Assembly: GCA_026545765.1 (NCBI GenBank)
Contig: CM048840.1
Location: 25,548,765 to 25,612,764, forward strand
Length of the DNA: 64,000 bases
Direction of reading: 5' to 3'
Source of the DNA: Plantago major
Taxonomy: Eukaryota > Streptophyta > Magnoliopsida > Lamiales > Plantaginaceae
The notes beneath the pieces are model-generated. The model searched no databases. It was not told where the DNA came from and saw only the letters and a program-made list of their open reading frames with translations. A program made the position numbers and the translations under genes. This document shows, in pieces, positions 44,291 through 55,146 of this stretch; the stretch's first letter is position 1, and every line of letters starts with the position of its first letter.

Positions 44291-45010
44291 ATCACACTAA
44301 TTAAGAACGATAAACTTTTTGCATGCGTTTATTCCATACATCACTTTTATCTCGATTATAATTATAAGAGTAGTGACTCTCAATCGTGCCATTGCACAAT
44401 TTTAATGCATAATCAATATTCCTCAAAAGTTTGGCCAATCTTTATCATGATCTATGATAAGTCGCACCTGAGTAATTAATCGTATTAGTATTATAAGTTG
44501 AGAAGACCTTTTTCAATCAAGTCTTTTAAATGGATCGAGGTATATCCAACCCGTTGCGAACCTTAACGGTATCTATTTAAAATAATGGCGTACGGACCGG
44601 GTATATACCTCACCCGTTCCATGTTACCCACCAACTCATTTGTCAATCTGCCACAGGTTAATTAGTAAAGCAATCTACCCACCTTTATTTTATTTAAACC
44701 ACACATCTATAGTGGCCAGTCTAATTTGTTAACAATACCATCTTCACCCGATCGTACTCCCCTAAAATTAGGGGTATTAAAAAAGCATACCAATTATTTT
44801 CTTTAAAACATTTACAGGTTAATTTTTTCGTAACCTATTATTCAACCGACGACATATGAGCTGGTACAACTCTTCAGTCACCCGACCTCGTCAATATGTG
44901 CGAAAGAAATAGAGTAAATATATGTGTACATCCATAAATTAAAATAATAAAAAATTATCTATATTAAATGGCATATACAATAAATTCAACAACTAATGAT
45001 TTGCATGTTT
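44291..45010. other. AT-rich stretch without recognised features
   Basis: No gene, terminus or clear repeat seen. It contains short GC-richer patches (CCGGGTATATACCTCACCCG near 44598-44617) of unknown meaning. Confidence 0.4.
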
Positions 45011-45019
45011 TATTTAATA

Positions 45020-45628
45020 TATACTTTATTCGTCCCGCAGAACTTCATACATTTGTCATTTTTAGACGACTACAAAACTTCATACATTACTAAAAAAGGA
45101 AGGTACTCCACACCCAACCAATAATAATAAATCCTACTCTTGCACTTTTTACCACCTCTCACATTTCCCACTAAAATTACACATTTTTACCATATTTTAA
45201 TGTTTTATCACTTACTATTTAGTTTTTTTGATTTAAACATTTATATTGTTTTTTATTTGAAGTTTTTAACTAATTATGTATTTAATTTTGTCTATTTTCA
45301 CCCGTTTATCCGCCCCCTTGTTATCACCAGACCGCCATGGGTTGAAAAACTATTATACCTGTCCCAGTTGTTATTATAGCCGAGAGCCTATAGTACTGGG
45401 TCGGTTTAGTTCTTGTGTAAAAACAACTTACGCCCCTCCATAAAACGGTATAGGATTGCAATACTTTCCATTCCAAGACTTTTCCATTTTTATCATTTTT
45501 GTCTCTTACCTCTTATACTTTCTCCATTATTTATCATTTATCTCTTCCACAAGAAACAACAAACTATAGACTTTCTTAACAATAGTGTCGAAAATAAGTG
45601 AGACACGTTTAACGGGACGGAGGGATTA
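45020..45628. mobile_element. Possible Stowaway-type element, eroded
   Basis: The left part has ATTCGTCCCGCAGAACTTCATAC (45028-45050) and the right end has AACGGGACGGAGGGATTA (45610-45627), resembling inverted CTCCGTCCC termini. The interior contains a block (45219-45372) repeated at 47545-47700. Boundaries are approximate and there may be more than one element. Confidence 0.35.
45219..45372. repeat. Dispersed repeat E, copy 1
   Basis: Shares about 150 bp with 47545-47700: ATTTAAACATTTAT, TTTTGTCTATTTTCACCC versus TTTGGTCTATTTCACCCA, TTATCACC, and a TTGAAAAACTATTATACC versus TTGTAAAAGTATTTTACC end. Non-coding. Confidence 0.6.
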
Positions 45629-45736
45629 TATGTAAAAAGATTGAAAGTGAGAAAAAATTCAATACGTAACAACTGGTAATCTAGTGTCAAAGTCTAATTT
45701 TAGAGGAATGTATGTATATTGCATATTATATGTACG

Positions 45737-45893
45737 GAACAATTACATATACCTCCCCTATTAGATGCCCTCTACTAATCTGGATACCATTAGTAGAACA
45801 ATTACATCCAGGTCCATTAATCTGTTTTTGGGTTATCTAACTGATAAGCTGAATCAACTTATTCACAAACCAAACATGCCCTTAGCCAATTCA
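45737..45893. repeat. Partial relative of the long-inverted-repeat MITE
   Basis: Resembles 2850-2985: ACAATTACAT, CCCCTATTAGA, GATACCATTAGTAGAACAATTACATC, GTTTTTGG, then ACCAAACATGCCCTTA versus ACCAACATGGCCTTA. Only one end is present. Confidence 0.6.
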
Positions 45894-45989
45894 TTTGGAT
45901 TACCATTTCAATTCTAAACAAAATAGATTAAAAATACAAAGGGTTTGGTCTGTTTTTATTGAATTGAAACTGAACTTGTCGAGCTTCAG

Positions 45990-46363
45990 GTGGTTACAGA
46001 CTTACAATATATCCCGGGACCAACCATTCGCGCATGATTCTAGAGGTGGCTTCCACGGTCCATACAGTAGCACTTTGCCCCGTATGGCACTTATTTCCGG
46101 CAATCCCGATAGCCCCGCTATGATACCACCTGTAACGACCCGGCCACTAAGGGCCGAGATCCGGTCCATTGGGCTGGCAATGTTACTCATGACTGCCGTA
46201 CACACGTCTCGTTGGTAGGATATTGTCTGCTTTGGACCTGAACCCGCACGGATTTGTTTTTTGAATCACCCAAAAGGCCTCATAAAATAGGAGAGTGGTG
46301 GTCTACATATATATACCCTTCACCCCTTTCACTCTGAACCGATGTTGGATGTTGTGTATTACA
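45990..46363 (-). mobile_element. TRIM-like short LTR and primer site (fossil fragment)
   Basis: On the minus strand the LTR runs from TGTAATACACAAC (46363) to GGGTCGTTACA (46131), about 233 bp. A tRNA-Met-type primer site GGTGGTATCATAG (46119-46131) and about 110 bp of internal sequence follow. The LTR contains GAGGCCTTTTGG and CCGTGCGGGTTCAGG, phrases I associate with terminal-repeat retrotransposons in miniature of the Cassandra type. I do not see the 5S rRNA portion of Cassandra. No second LTR is visible, so this is a fragment. Confidence 0.55.
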
Positions 46364-47284
46364 ACAACTCAACAATATTCTAATTATAATGAAGCTGCGT
46401 GCAAGAAGGGAAACTGCCCTACTATCTGCTTCTTCCCCGGTCACGATCTTGCCGGAATATAACCGAACAGATAAAATCCCTTTCTTGCAATAATATTTCA
46501 ATTGGTTATGTTGTAGTTAGGGATTTCGAATATTGGTGAATGGGTTTGTAGCATATAGAGAAACTATTTTGATTTGGGGATGGTGGAGTTTTTGTAGATT
46601 GGTGGAGTTGTCATTAGGGATTCCGTATCGATTTAGTGTGCATTAGATTTGGATTCAAGAATTGAACTCGATACAGAGTTTGGTTGATGCTGGGATTCGA
46701 TTTTGAAAACCAGGGACATAATTCAATGTTTTATGAACTTGAAAACTTTGCCTTTTCAGAATTAGAGTTGTATGAGGGACTTGGATTACAAAACCAGTTT
46801 CTTTCAATTTGGCCAATAAATAGTTTGTGACTTTGCAAATAAGTCCAGAAAAAATTTAAAAACCTAAAATTAAATTCACAACTATATGTATACATCAACG
46901 GTTCCACTTAATGGCTCCGTACTTTATGTATATATCAAGGGCTTCCAATATAAACATTAAACTCTGCCTTTTTTCCCCTCATGTTTGGAGATTGATGTTC
47001 ATGTGTCGGGATTAGTTTAAACGTTGGACGTGTGTTGGCTCCTCATTTAATTTCATAAATTAATTTTAAAATAAAACGATTCAAAATTACTTGAGAGGAC
47101 ACATGTCACATCCAGATTAACCTGGAAGAGAATAAAACGTGGAAATATGAGAGTGGACACGTGTCCCACTTTAATTTAACCTAAGAAAATAGTGGAAATT
47201 AAGAAAAAACCTAAAGCAAATGAATAAAAGAAAAAGAAAAAAAACAAATTAAACATAAAATTTAAAAGTAAGGATGTGTTTGGT
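46364..47284. other. Unassigned AT-rich DNA
   Basis: Nothing recognisable. Around 47000-47170 there are two related phrases (GGACACATGTCACAT and GGACACGTGTCCCAC) that may be a small local duplication. Confidence 0.4.
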
Positions 47285-47532
47285 TGCAATATGAGTTTGG
47301 ACTATACAATAACGTATCTAAAGACGACCTATGCTATTAATAAATCGTACATGTTATTAATTAAAACGTCTATGTTATTAACGAAATAAGTCTTATTGTA
47401 ATATGAAAGAACACCAATGTTGATAACATAGGTGTTTTGATTAATAACATCGATGATTTTCTTGACAATATAGGCCAGTCTCTAGATAAATTATTTAGAG
47501 ATCATCTCTCAGGAGACTTACTCATAAATAAA
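47285..47532. mobile_element. MITE M, copy 2
   Basis: Matches 3935-4200 through most of its length: TGTTATTAACGAAATAAGT, GATTAATAACAT(T/C)GATGATTTT, CTTGACAATATAG, GGAGACTTACTCA. The left inverted repeat is more eroded than in copy 1. Confidence 0.6.
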
Positions 47533-47544
47533 TGGATAGTTTTT

Positions 47545-47700
47545 GAATTTAAACATTTATTTTGTTTTGTATTTAACGTTTTTGTCTAATTAATTATATT
47601 ACACATTTAGTTTGGTCTATTTCACCCACTAATTCGCCCCATCTCTTATCACCTGATCACCTGCAATGGATTGTAAAAGTATTTTACCCGTCTCGATTAA
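47545..47700. repeat. Dispersed repeat E, copy 2
   Basis: Second copy of the block at 45219-45372, directly beside MITE M copy 2. Confidence 0.6.
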
Positions 47701-47707
47701 GTATATG

Positions 47708-47768
47708 ATACACACACACACACATATACAATAATACACACACACAGACACACACACACACGTATATA
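47708..47768. repeat. CA/TA microsatellite
   Basis: Interrupted CA repeat (CACACACACA blocks with TATACA interruptions). Confidence 0.95.
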
Positions 47769-47879
47769 CTATAGTAATTTTTGTTTCAAAATAATGATAT
47801 AACCCAATAAAAAGCGAGTGGGGAAAGTCATTATTTGTGCCCATTTTTGCTCAATTTCGTAAAAAACAGTACAAATCTC

Positions 47880-48430
47880 ACTAAAATGATGAGAAGGCCC
47901 AGACTCTCACAAGAAGACAAATAGCGCGTGTCTCTCCGATACATTTTTCATCACCTCCGATCCCTAATTAGACTAATTTGTAATATATATGTAAATTAGA
48001 CTTTTGTTGCAAAAAACCAACATGCATCACTCAATTTAATTTTAAGTCCTATTTCAACCACAACAAAATTATCAATTTATCATAGAAAACTCAATCTATC
48101 TTCTCAAATTAAATTTCAATCCTAATTCAATAACAAAATTCATCATTAAAAATTCAACCATAATGAATCTTTCTTCTCCACGTTATTCAATTAAATTGAA
48201 ACAAATCAATTCACACTAATTTAAAACCCTAATTCAACTTCGAAATGTTCTCACATTTTAGTGTGTGTGTCTATATATACAGGAGAAACCCTCTAAAAGA
48301 ATACTCTATAAATGAATAAACTTTCTATAATAATAAAAATTTACGGTCCCAACTTGTGTATAAATGCTTAAAAAAACTCTAAGAATAAACTCTTTATAAG
48401 AATATTTTTTGTCAGTCCCAATGATATTAC
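47880..48430. other. AT-rich DNA with repetitive short motifs
   Basis: Several loosely repeated phrases of the type TTCAATCCTAATTCAA (48000-48240) and AATAAACTCTTTATAA (48300-48400). No gene or transposon terminus could be assigned. Confidence 0.4.
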
Positions 48431-48436
48431 TGTATG

Positions 48437-48471
<35 letters not shown>
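48437..48471. repeat. TA microsatellite
   Basis: About 17 uninterrupted AT units followed by TTTGG. Confidence 0.95.
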
Positions 48472-48473
<2 letters not shown>

Positions 48474-49401
48474 GTTAACATGAATCAACCAATCAATTAT
48501 GTTAATAAACCATAAAAAAGTTCTTTAATTACTTTAACATCTCGAATATGGTGATTTTTAGAAACATAGTGACCAACCAATTACTTTATAGATTCAATAA
48601 ACACATGGAATTTAGAAAATAAAGAGTAACCGAGATGTTGGACTTTCATTTAATTAGAATGGAAAATATTTATAAAAATGGAAAGAAATCAGAAATTAAA
48701 ATGGTTGATTGATTTAAAAAAATTGCTGCATATGTAGCTAAATAACCGAAACACATCATCATGAGATAGAAACTGGCAAATCAGAATAAAAGAATAGGAC
48801 AACATGGAATGAGAATCAACCAATCACAAAGTATTATTTTGCCAAATAATTAAATGATGTGGATAGCATTAAATGGCTCTAAATCTTTTTTGCTTAATGT
48901 ATTATATTGATTTCGTTCACAATTGCAAATATTATCATAATTTTCTTACATTTGGGTGTTAATTAAGCAAACTAATTAGTGTCATTTTATGGAAACAAAA
49001 GTAAGTTCGAGGGATAACATTTTGTAAAAAAAAAAAAACATTTTAAATGGAACAAATTTAAATATAATAGATAAACATCTTTTTTGGGAGGGAGAAAATA
49101 TCTATCAAATCTTACCTTCACTTAATATAATGAATAACCAATTTAAGCATGTGTTGGATTTGCTAGAGTCATAACATATGAACAAAATATAAGATTAATT
49201 AACTAAAGATTATCAATTGGGTATCGCCCTGTTTAAAATTGATTAATTAGAATTTTGAGGTCATGTCGATAAGAACAAGATTTATAGTCAAGGTCGGCCA
49301 GAAGAAATGAAATAAAACCAGAAATTTGTCACCTGGACCAAACTTTAATTAATTATTACGACAAGACATTGTGTCTTTTTCATTTATAGTAATATCATAT
49401 A

Positions 49402-49642
49402 CTCCATCCGTCCCCGTTTTATTTACCCGTTTGACATTTTCTGGTCAACACCGTTTAACTTTGAGCTTAATTTACTCATATATGATACTTCAAATGGATT
49501 TTTCAAAAATATATAATGAAAATTGAAAATGTAATATTTAATAATATGAATTTTTAATTTTTTTAACCAATATTATTCATGAGTAATTCGCATACGAAGT
49601 TTGTAAGCGTTAAATAGAAAAAGTCAAACGGGTAAATAAAAC
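49402..49642. mobile_element. Stowaway-like MITE, eroded right end
   Basis: Starts CTCCATCCGTCCCCGTTTTA after TA (49400-49401). The right side carries the inverted partner GTCAAACGGGTAAATAAAAC. The outermost dozen bases of the right terminus are missing or mutated. Long paired arms with an AT-rich core. Non-coding. Confidence 0.65.
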
Positions 49643-50144
49643 TTACCGTAATGTTAACCCACTGCTTTCATAATCATTATGATGCTTACCTTACTATTAC
49701 TAGTTAGTTACAACTTACAAACAGAGGCAACAAAATTATGTACTAAAATTGAACTAAGCAAGCCTACCACTATCAGTTGGTGCGTACCCATGTGCCTGTG
49801 ACCTCATTTGTTTGTTCACTATGGTTTTTCTACGATATTGTATGTTGTAGTGTCGTACGATATTCTAAATATTAGTATATCATTTTTGTGTCATGAGTTC
49901 GATACAACACATTTAAATATAATGAGATATTACATCACTGTAGAACAAACCGAAAATGCCATATAACAAGAAGAAAAAGACTTAAGTTAAATAGTTAGAA
50001 GTTAGAAATAAATGTAAATACTTATTAGTCCCAAACATACATTCATTCATCTAAATATTGAAATACTCTTTTAACTGCATCCACATAACTGTTAAACTGT
50101 CTAACATACTCATCATTGCCAGTGACCACTACATAACTCAAAGA
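49643..50144. other. DNA at the right inversion breakpoint
   Basis: AT-rich. On the minus strand, between about 50147 and 50061, a short open stretch with GNDEYVRQFNSYVDAVKRV and a final FQYLDE stop follows directly after the Copia gag. It is not typical Copia sequence, so the breakpoint probably lies near 50100-50150. I do not recognise the source. Confidence 0.35.
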
Positions 50145-51152
50145 TTAGATATGTTTCCAATAAGCACCTTCCTTGTTACGAAGGGTATTAGCACATTCAT
50201 TGGCAAAGTGACCATAACCTTCACAAGCAAAACACTTCTTTTTCTTTAGTTGGTTAGCTTCTTCAGCAGAAGGTTTCTTATAAGCTGGTTTAACAATAGA
50301 TTTAGAAGAATTACTACTTGAACCTGCTTTGAATTTGTCCTTAAGACTGCTTTTCTTAAAACGTTTAACAATAGCATTAAGAAGCTTATTATCAATAGTT
50401 TCTTCATCAGAATCATCATCAGATACATCGTCGGCTTTTGTCTGAAGAGCAACACTTTTGTTCCTATCAACACTAGGTGGTGGATCAGTCATTGAGATCT
50501 CATAATTCAAAAGTATGTTCATCAAAGTTTGCAAGTCCATAGTTGACAAATTGTTAACAGTTTCAATAGCAATTCTTTTCATCTCATAACGCTTAGAAAG
50601 AGTTCTAAGCGCCTTAAAAACCATATGCTTATTAGAGTAGGGATCACCAAGTATTTGACTTTCATTAGCAATATCCATTAGTTTTTCAAAATACTCAGTT
50701 ATTCTTTCATCATCAGTCATTCTTAAATTCTCAAATTTACTACTAAGTAATTGAGATCTAGAAAGTTTGCCACTAGCATCACCCTCACAATGTGTTTGAA
50801 GAATTTTCCACGCAGATTTAGCAGAAGTGCATGATTGAATCAACTTAAACATGTGATGATTAACATGAGCAAATATACTATTAAGAGCTTTTTCATGAAA
50901 AGTAGCATCATTTAACTCTCCTGGAGTATATGCCGATTCTGGTTTGGGCAGGACATCACCATCTTTATCTGGCTCCAGCATGGGAACACGGTAGCCTTCA
51001 GTGATACACCTCCAAGCACGAACATCTATGGACTTGATGTATGTTCTCATGTGTATGCTCCAGTAGCGGTAGTTCGGACCATCCAAGATAGGTAACCTGT
51101 TGGCATTGGGGTTAGCAAAATCCATCTCTTTAGTATCAAATCCAAACACCAA
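50145..51152 (-). CDS. Copia gag (UBN2-type with zinc knuckle), fossil
   Basis: An open frame of 335 codons. The N-terminal part has LPILDGPNYRYWSIHMRTYI and the middle has the UBN2 gag pattern (SAKSAWKILQTHCEG, RSQLLSSKFENLRM, ERITEYFEKL). A basic lysine-rich part follows, then a CCHC zinc knuckle CFACEGYGHFANEC. This is the capsid/nucleocapsid protein of Sirevirus-like Copia elements. The frame looks open across this segment, but the pol genes no longer follow it here. Confidence 0.85.
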   Translation of the reverse strand: MVFGFDTKEMDFANPNANRLPILDGPNYRYWSIHMRTYIKSIDVRAWRCITEGYRVPMLEPDKDGDVLPKPESAYTPGELNDATFHEKALNSIFAHVNHHMFKLIQSCTSAKSAWKILQTHCEGDASGKLSRSQLLSSKFENLRMTDDERITEYFEKLMDIANESQILGDPYSNKHMVFKALRTLSKRYEMKRIAIETVNNLSTMDLQTLMNILLNYEISMTDPPPSVDRNKSVALQTKADDVSDDDSDEETIDNKLLNAIVKRFKKSSLKDKFKAGSSSNSSKSIVKPAYKKPSAEEANQLKKKKCFACEGYGHFANECANTLRNKEGAYWKHI

Positions 51153-51167
51153 TTGATTTGGTGCCTA

Positions 51168-51180
51168 GCTCTGATACCAA
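51168..51180 (-). other. Copia primer binding site
   Basis: TTGGTATCAGAGC on the minus strand, one base after the LTR end, is complementary to the 3' end of initiator methionine tRNA, the usual Copia primer. Confidence 0.9.
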
Positions 51181-51181
51181 T

Positions 51182-52030
51182 TGAAAGTGTTTAAGGACCC
51201 ATATTTGACACTAAACTAAAACTACCAGGAAGTCCAGTGTTTATAGAACACCTGTTCTGCTGTAGCTTGAACCAATGTTCTGAAGACACTGCTCTTCGGT
51301 AACCAAACACAAACTTATACTTGACACTAAACAAAACAGCGGAAACAAACAAGCCAATATATAAGTTTCTAGCAGATTATATTTCTATAATCCACCGAGC
51401 CTCAAGGCGAAAATATCCACTAATCAATGATGTTAATGAATACAAAACTAGTCTAGATTTATTCTTACGAATATCTCTAGATGCAAAACAACCGAGTAGA
51501 CGTAAAGAGCTACCTCTACCAATCTACCTAACAATCTCTAACCTATAAAGAACACTAGATAGATACAACTTGAAAAACCTTAGACAATACACGAATCTAT
51601 GTAAATATTCTTGAGAGAATAATAAGCTTCCTTCGTGTCTTAATCTTCAATGTCGACTTATGTATATATAGGCTGGAAAGCCGCTCCAGATCAGCCGTAG
51701 AGTCCTACATTGATACTTGTTATAACCTTGTAACTAGAATCCTAGTCGGATTCTACTTCCTTCCTTGGCACACACGAATACACACTCCTTGATTTTATCA
51801 AATCTCCTAGATTCCATAAGATCTTGTATCCTAAAATATCTGCACACAGAATCCAACTAAAACTGTGAACAATATTAGAGTTAGAATAAATGTAAAAACT
51901 ATAATAAATATATATATTGAAGTGTGACTAATTAATCAGTGTGACAAGAACACTGAATTCACAGTGTTCTTAAAACACTAGTACAAATAATGTGGATGTT
52001 AACAAAACACCCCCAGTAGTCACACTTACA
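51182..52030 (-). repeat. Copia 5' LTR
   Basis: 849 bp, inverted relative to the LTR at 42524-43373. Same TG...CA ends. Identified as the 5' LTR by the primer site beside its inner end. Confidence 0.95.
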
Positions 52031-54096
52031 ACCATTCCGACCAATCTTGGACTCTTTTCAAAGCTCATTGAACAAGGAACTCGTGTGGCCATTCAATTTC
52101 ATTCTTATTCGGCTATTTATTCCGTAATTGAAGTATTAGTCTAAAACCCTAACTTTGTTAAATTTGAGATTTTTTGTAATTTCGACTAATTTGAGCAATT
52201 GTATGTTTATTATTAGTCTCTACTAGCTAGTTTAGCTTATATTAAGTATTGTGTTAAGCTTGAGGTTGTGCAATTGATAGATTTATTGTGAAATTGAATT
52301 GTTAGTATGTTTGTGAGTATGTAGGATATTTAATTTGATATTTTCGTACATGTAGTAGGATTAGGAAGATTTGGTTGAGTGTTTGGAGACCATTTAGTGA
52401 TTTTGGTGGTTGTAGTATAATTGGCTCGTATTAACTTAGAAAGAATTACTACTATTTTAATCTACAATTTGTAATTTTAATAGTTAAATGGAAATTTAAA
52501 ATTTATAAAATTAAATTTTAAACGTAAAATGCATGTAATTCGTAAAATTTTAAATGTATTATAATTAACAATGTAATTATAGACCGGGAATTGGGCAATT
52601 GTAATGAAATTCACATTTTTTTCATATTGGTGGGAAACTGACTATTTGCTGTCCAAAACAATCATCGATCACTCAACACTTGAAGGATGACTTCTCCACA
52701 TTCGTCACCTCCTCCACCGTCGCCTGCACCATTGCCTCCTCCACCAAATTCATTGGAGTATTATCATAACTTTGTCGAGTAAGTATGCTTCGTCTTTCTT
52801 AGTAGTGATTTCATTTCTTATATTTTTAGTGAACTGTATTTTGTAGTTGGCTTAGCACAATTGATTTTTCATTTCTCTTTTTTTTTTTTTTATGTCTGTA
52901 GAAATGTCGATACACCTGTTGCTCCAATATTCACAAGTCCACGCAGCATGGGACGCAGAAATGAAGGCCGAAAGGGATGAAATGAAGTTCAAAAGAGATG
53001 CAAACATGGCTAAAACCGACGCTGGGAAAGAAATGGATGATGAAGATGAGGATTTTGACATGACCATCGAGAGGATGATTAACTTTCGATTATTTGCAAG
53101 TGTCTCTATCATGCTTGAATATAAACGGAATCATTAGAGGTTAGTGTATATATTCGTATCTTCCGTTGATAATATGACCAGTGTAAGTTTAATTTTTGTG
53201 CTTTATTTGTTGTTTTATTCGTTGTTTTAATGTGAGTGGTATGTTAGCCACTGAACTTGGTTGATATGTTAGTCACCATTGTGTTAATAAATTTTAGGAC
53301 AATGTGATTGGCATGTTAGCCACTATATGTGAGTGGTATGTTAGCCACTGAACTTAGGTGATATGTTAGTCACCATTGAATTTGTTTTGTTATCTTATTA
53401 AATTGTTGTCTTTATTTACGGTACGTTTCTTTGTTAAGGTTCATATTTGTGTAGTATAAGTGATTTTGAAAACTGTAACTCATGGTATGCACTTTACGAT
53501 TTCAGGCTGAGGTGTAGAGGAGGATCGACGGTCGGGAGCTGTCAGTTCAAGAAGAAAACGACATCTTCTTAGCCTTGATACATTATTTAATCTTGATACT
53601 TAATACATTATTTAATCTTCAATTAATATGGATGATTTGTATTCATCGAACCCTTTCTGTTAAGTAATACAATTTCATTTAAATAACAATTTAATTATTT
53701 TGGGCTTATTATCGTAGATTATATTTGTGAAACAGGTGAAATCTGAAAAACATGCATCAAAATTAAAAAAATAAAATAATCTGGAACATTAGCGACGGAT
53801 AATTATCCCGTCTAAAAAAGTACAGATTTTGAATTTAAAAAAGAATTCAAAAAATTCCACCTATTCATCGTAAATTAGCGACGGATAAATTATTCATCGC
53901 TAATTTACAACGTCTTGTTCAATGGAATAATCCGTCGCTATCCGTCGCCAAATTAAAGACGGATAATTTATCCGTCTCTGAAAAGTTTGTGACGCCAAAA
54001 ATGGCGACGACTTATTTATTTATCGCTATTTCTGTCGCTAACTGTTTAGCGACGGATCTTGATCCGTCACTAAACTGAGTATTTTTTTTTGTAGTG
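52031..54096 (-). mobile_element. CACTA transposon, other end and body
   Basis: Ends on the plus strand with TTTTTGTAGTG at 54096, followed by GAG (CTC on the minus strand, equal to the CTC at 43665-43667). Subterminal motifs (GACGGATAA, TTATCCGTC, AGCGACGGAT) crowd 53785-54080. A short spliced-looking coding remnant lies inside: an exon near 52687-52780 (SPHSSPPPPSPAP) with a GT donor, and a second segment from about 52901 with an acidic/basic helical stretch (52892-53137). No DDE transposase domain is seen. The element is therefore non-autonomous, about 2.35 kb without Copia. Confidence 0.85.
53232..53385. repeat. 97-bp tandem repeat in CACTA
   Basis: A GTGAGTGGTATGTTAGCCAC unit occurs at 53232 and again at 53329, both followed by GATATGTTAGTCACCATTG. 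A related GTGATTGGCATGTTAGCCAC lies between them. Confidence 0.85.
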
Positions 54097-54099
54097 GAG

Positions 54100-54724
54100 A
54101 CTAAATCAATATTCACATATATATACATATTTTGGTAAAAAAATCATATCATATCATTGACTACATTGAATATTTAGCAATATATGTAATGTAGTGGCAG
54201 TCAATGTATATTAATTTACAACGTTTTGATCCCGCCTCTCATGAGAGATTGTGAAGATAGAACTTAAAAAAAAAAAAAAAAAAAAAGAAGCTATCTTATT
54301 TTTCTAATAAACCATCTAACTTAACTTAATTGTCATATGTAGTCTGACAACTACCAATTACATGTTTACATGATCGACTGATAATAGTTAAGTGGTCAAA
54401 TAATATTATCTAACTTATGAACTGATTGATATACTTGTGTTAAACATAATAGATGTAGTAAAATTGAGAGTTGACAAGATTGTTGATTTTGTTGCAAGTG
54501 TTTAAATCGACTAGTTAGTTATTGACTAATTTGCTAAACAAATCAACTCAACTGATCTAATCGTTCCTATTTCAATTTCAACTACTTATGACAATAACAA
54601 TTTAATATTGAGTTTGGCTATAATTAGAATATGCCTTTATTCTGGAAAAAATATCCATGGATGATAATTAATAGTACGTTCCTATAATGATCAATGTGAA
54701 GGTGATGAAGAAGATCCGATAATT
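54100..54724. other. Non-coding DNA left of ATG4
   Basis: AT-rich flank of the CACTA element with an A run (54268-54289). No gene or terminus recognised. Confidence 0.5.
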
Positions 54725-55146
54725 CAGGGACGGACCTTTAAATGAACGGCGTGTGTAGCGCCGGGACCAAATGGCCCCTTTCTGTTTAGACATGTGAATT
54801 GTGATGTATAATAGTTATTGACAAACTCCAGTACACTAGTACAAAACTATGTTAACTGTATTTATTTCTTCTTCTGAATTTCAAATTAAAACTTCATTAA
54901 CTCATTCTCAAAACTCACCTAACATCTACTAGTGACTAGTCCACTACCCCTCAAGGTATTATTACATTACATATATTCCCCCGAATGCAACAAAGTTTAA
55001 GTTTGATACTGTGAGTGGTGGGGATGAATGATGTTGAATTTTGATACATATAATTGTCGAGCCAAATTGCATCTCCCAACCCGACTCCACATTACTTCAA
55101 ACATAAACCCCAACTAGCAATCGGAACCCCTTTCGATCCGCCCTTG
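54725..55146. mobile_element. Possible hAT-type non-autonomous remnant
   Basis: The left end CAGGGACGGACC and the right end, read inverted, CAAGGGCGGATC are similar to hAT termini. The 8-bp flanks do not match, so this is tentative. It lies downstream of ATG4. Confidence 0.4.

Larger units (their letters stand above)
50145..52030 (-). mobile_element. Copia retrotransposon, 5' part in inverted orientation (fossil)
   Basis: On the minus strand: 5' LTR (52030-51182), primer site, gag. The sequence leaves the element just after gag. ATGGT next to the LTR (52031-52035 read on the minus strand) equals the sequence next to the 3' LTR at 43374-43378. The gag of this piece is absent from the plus-strand piece at 21069-43373, so the two are complementary parts of one insertion. 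Confidence 0.88.

Noticed and set aside
46131-46363. 5S rRNA gene within a Cassandra-type LTR
   Set aside because: The 5S promoter and body sequences are not visible in this LTR.
47708-48471. CA and TA repeats as CRISPR-like or regulatory array
   Set aside because: They are plain microsatellites without spacers.
42524-52030. Two separate Copia insertions rather than one split element
   Set aside because: The identical ATGGT flanks, the complementary gene content and the matching CACTA duplication favour one insertion split by an inversion.
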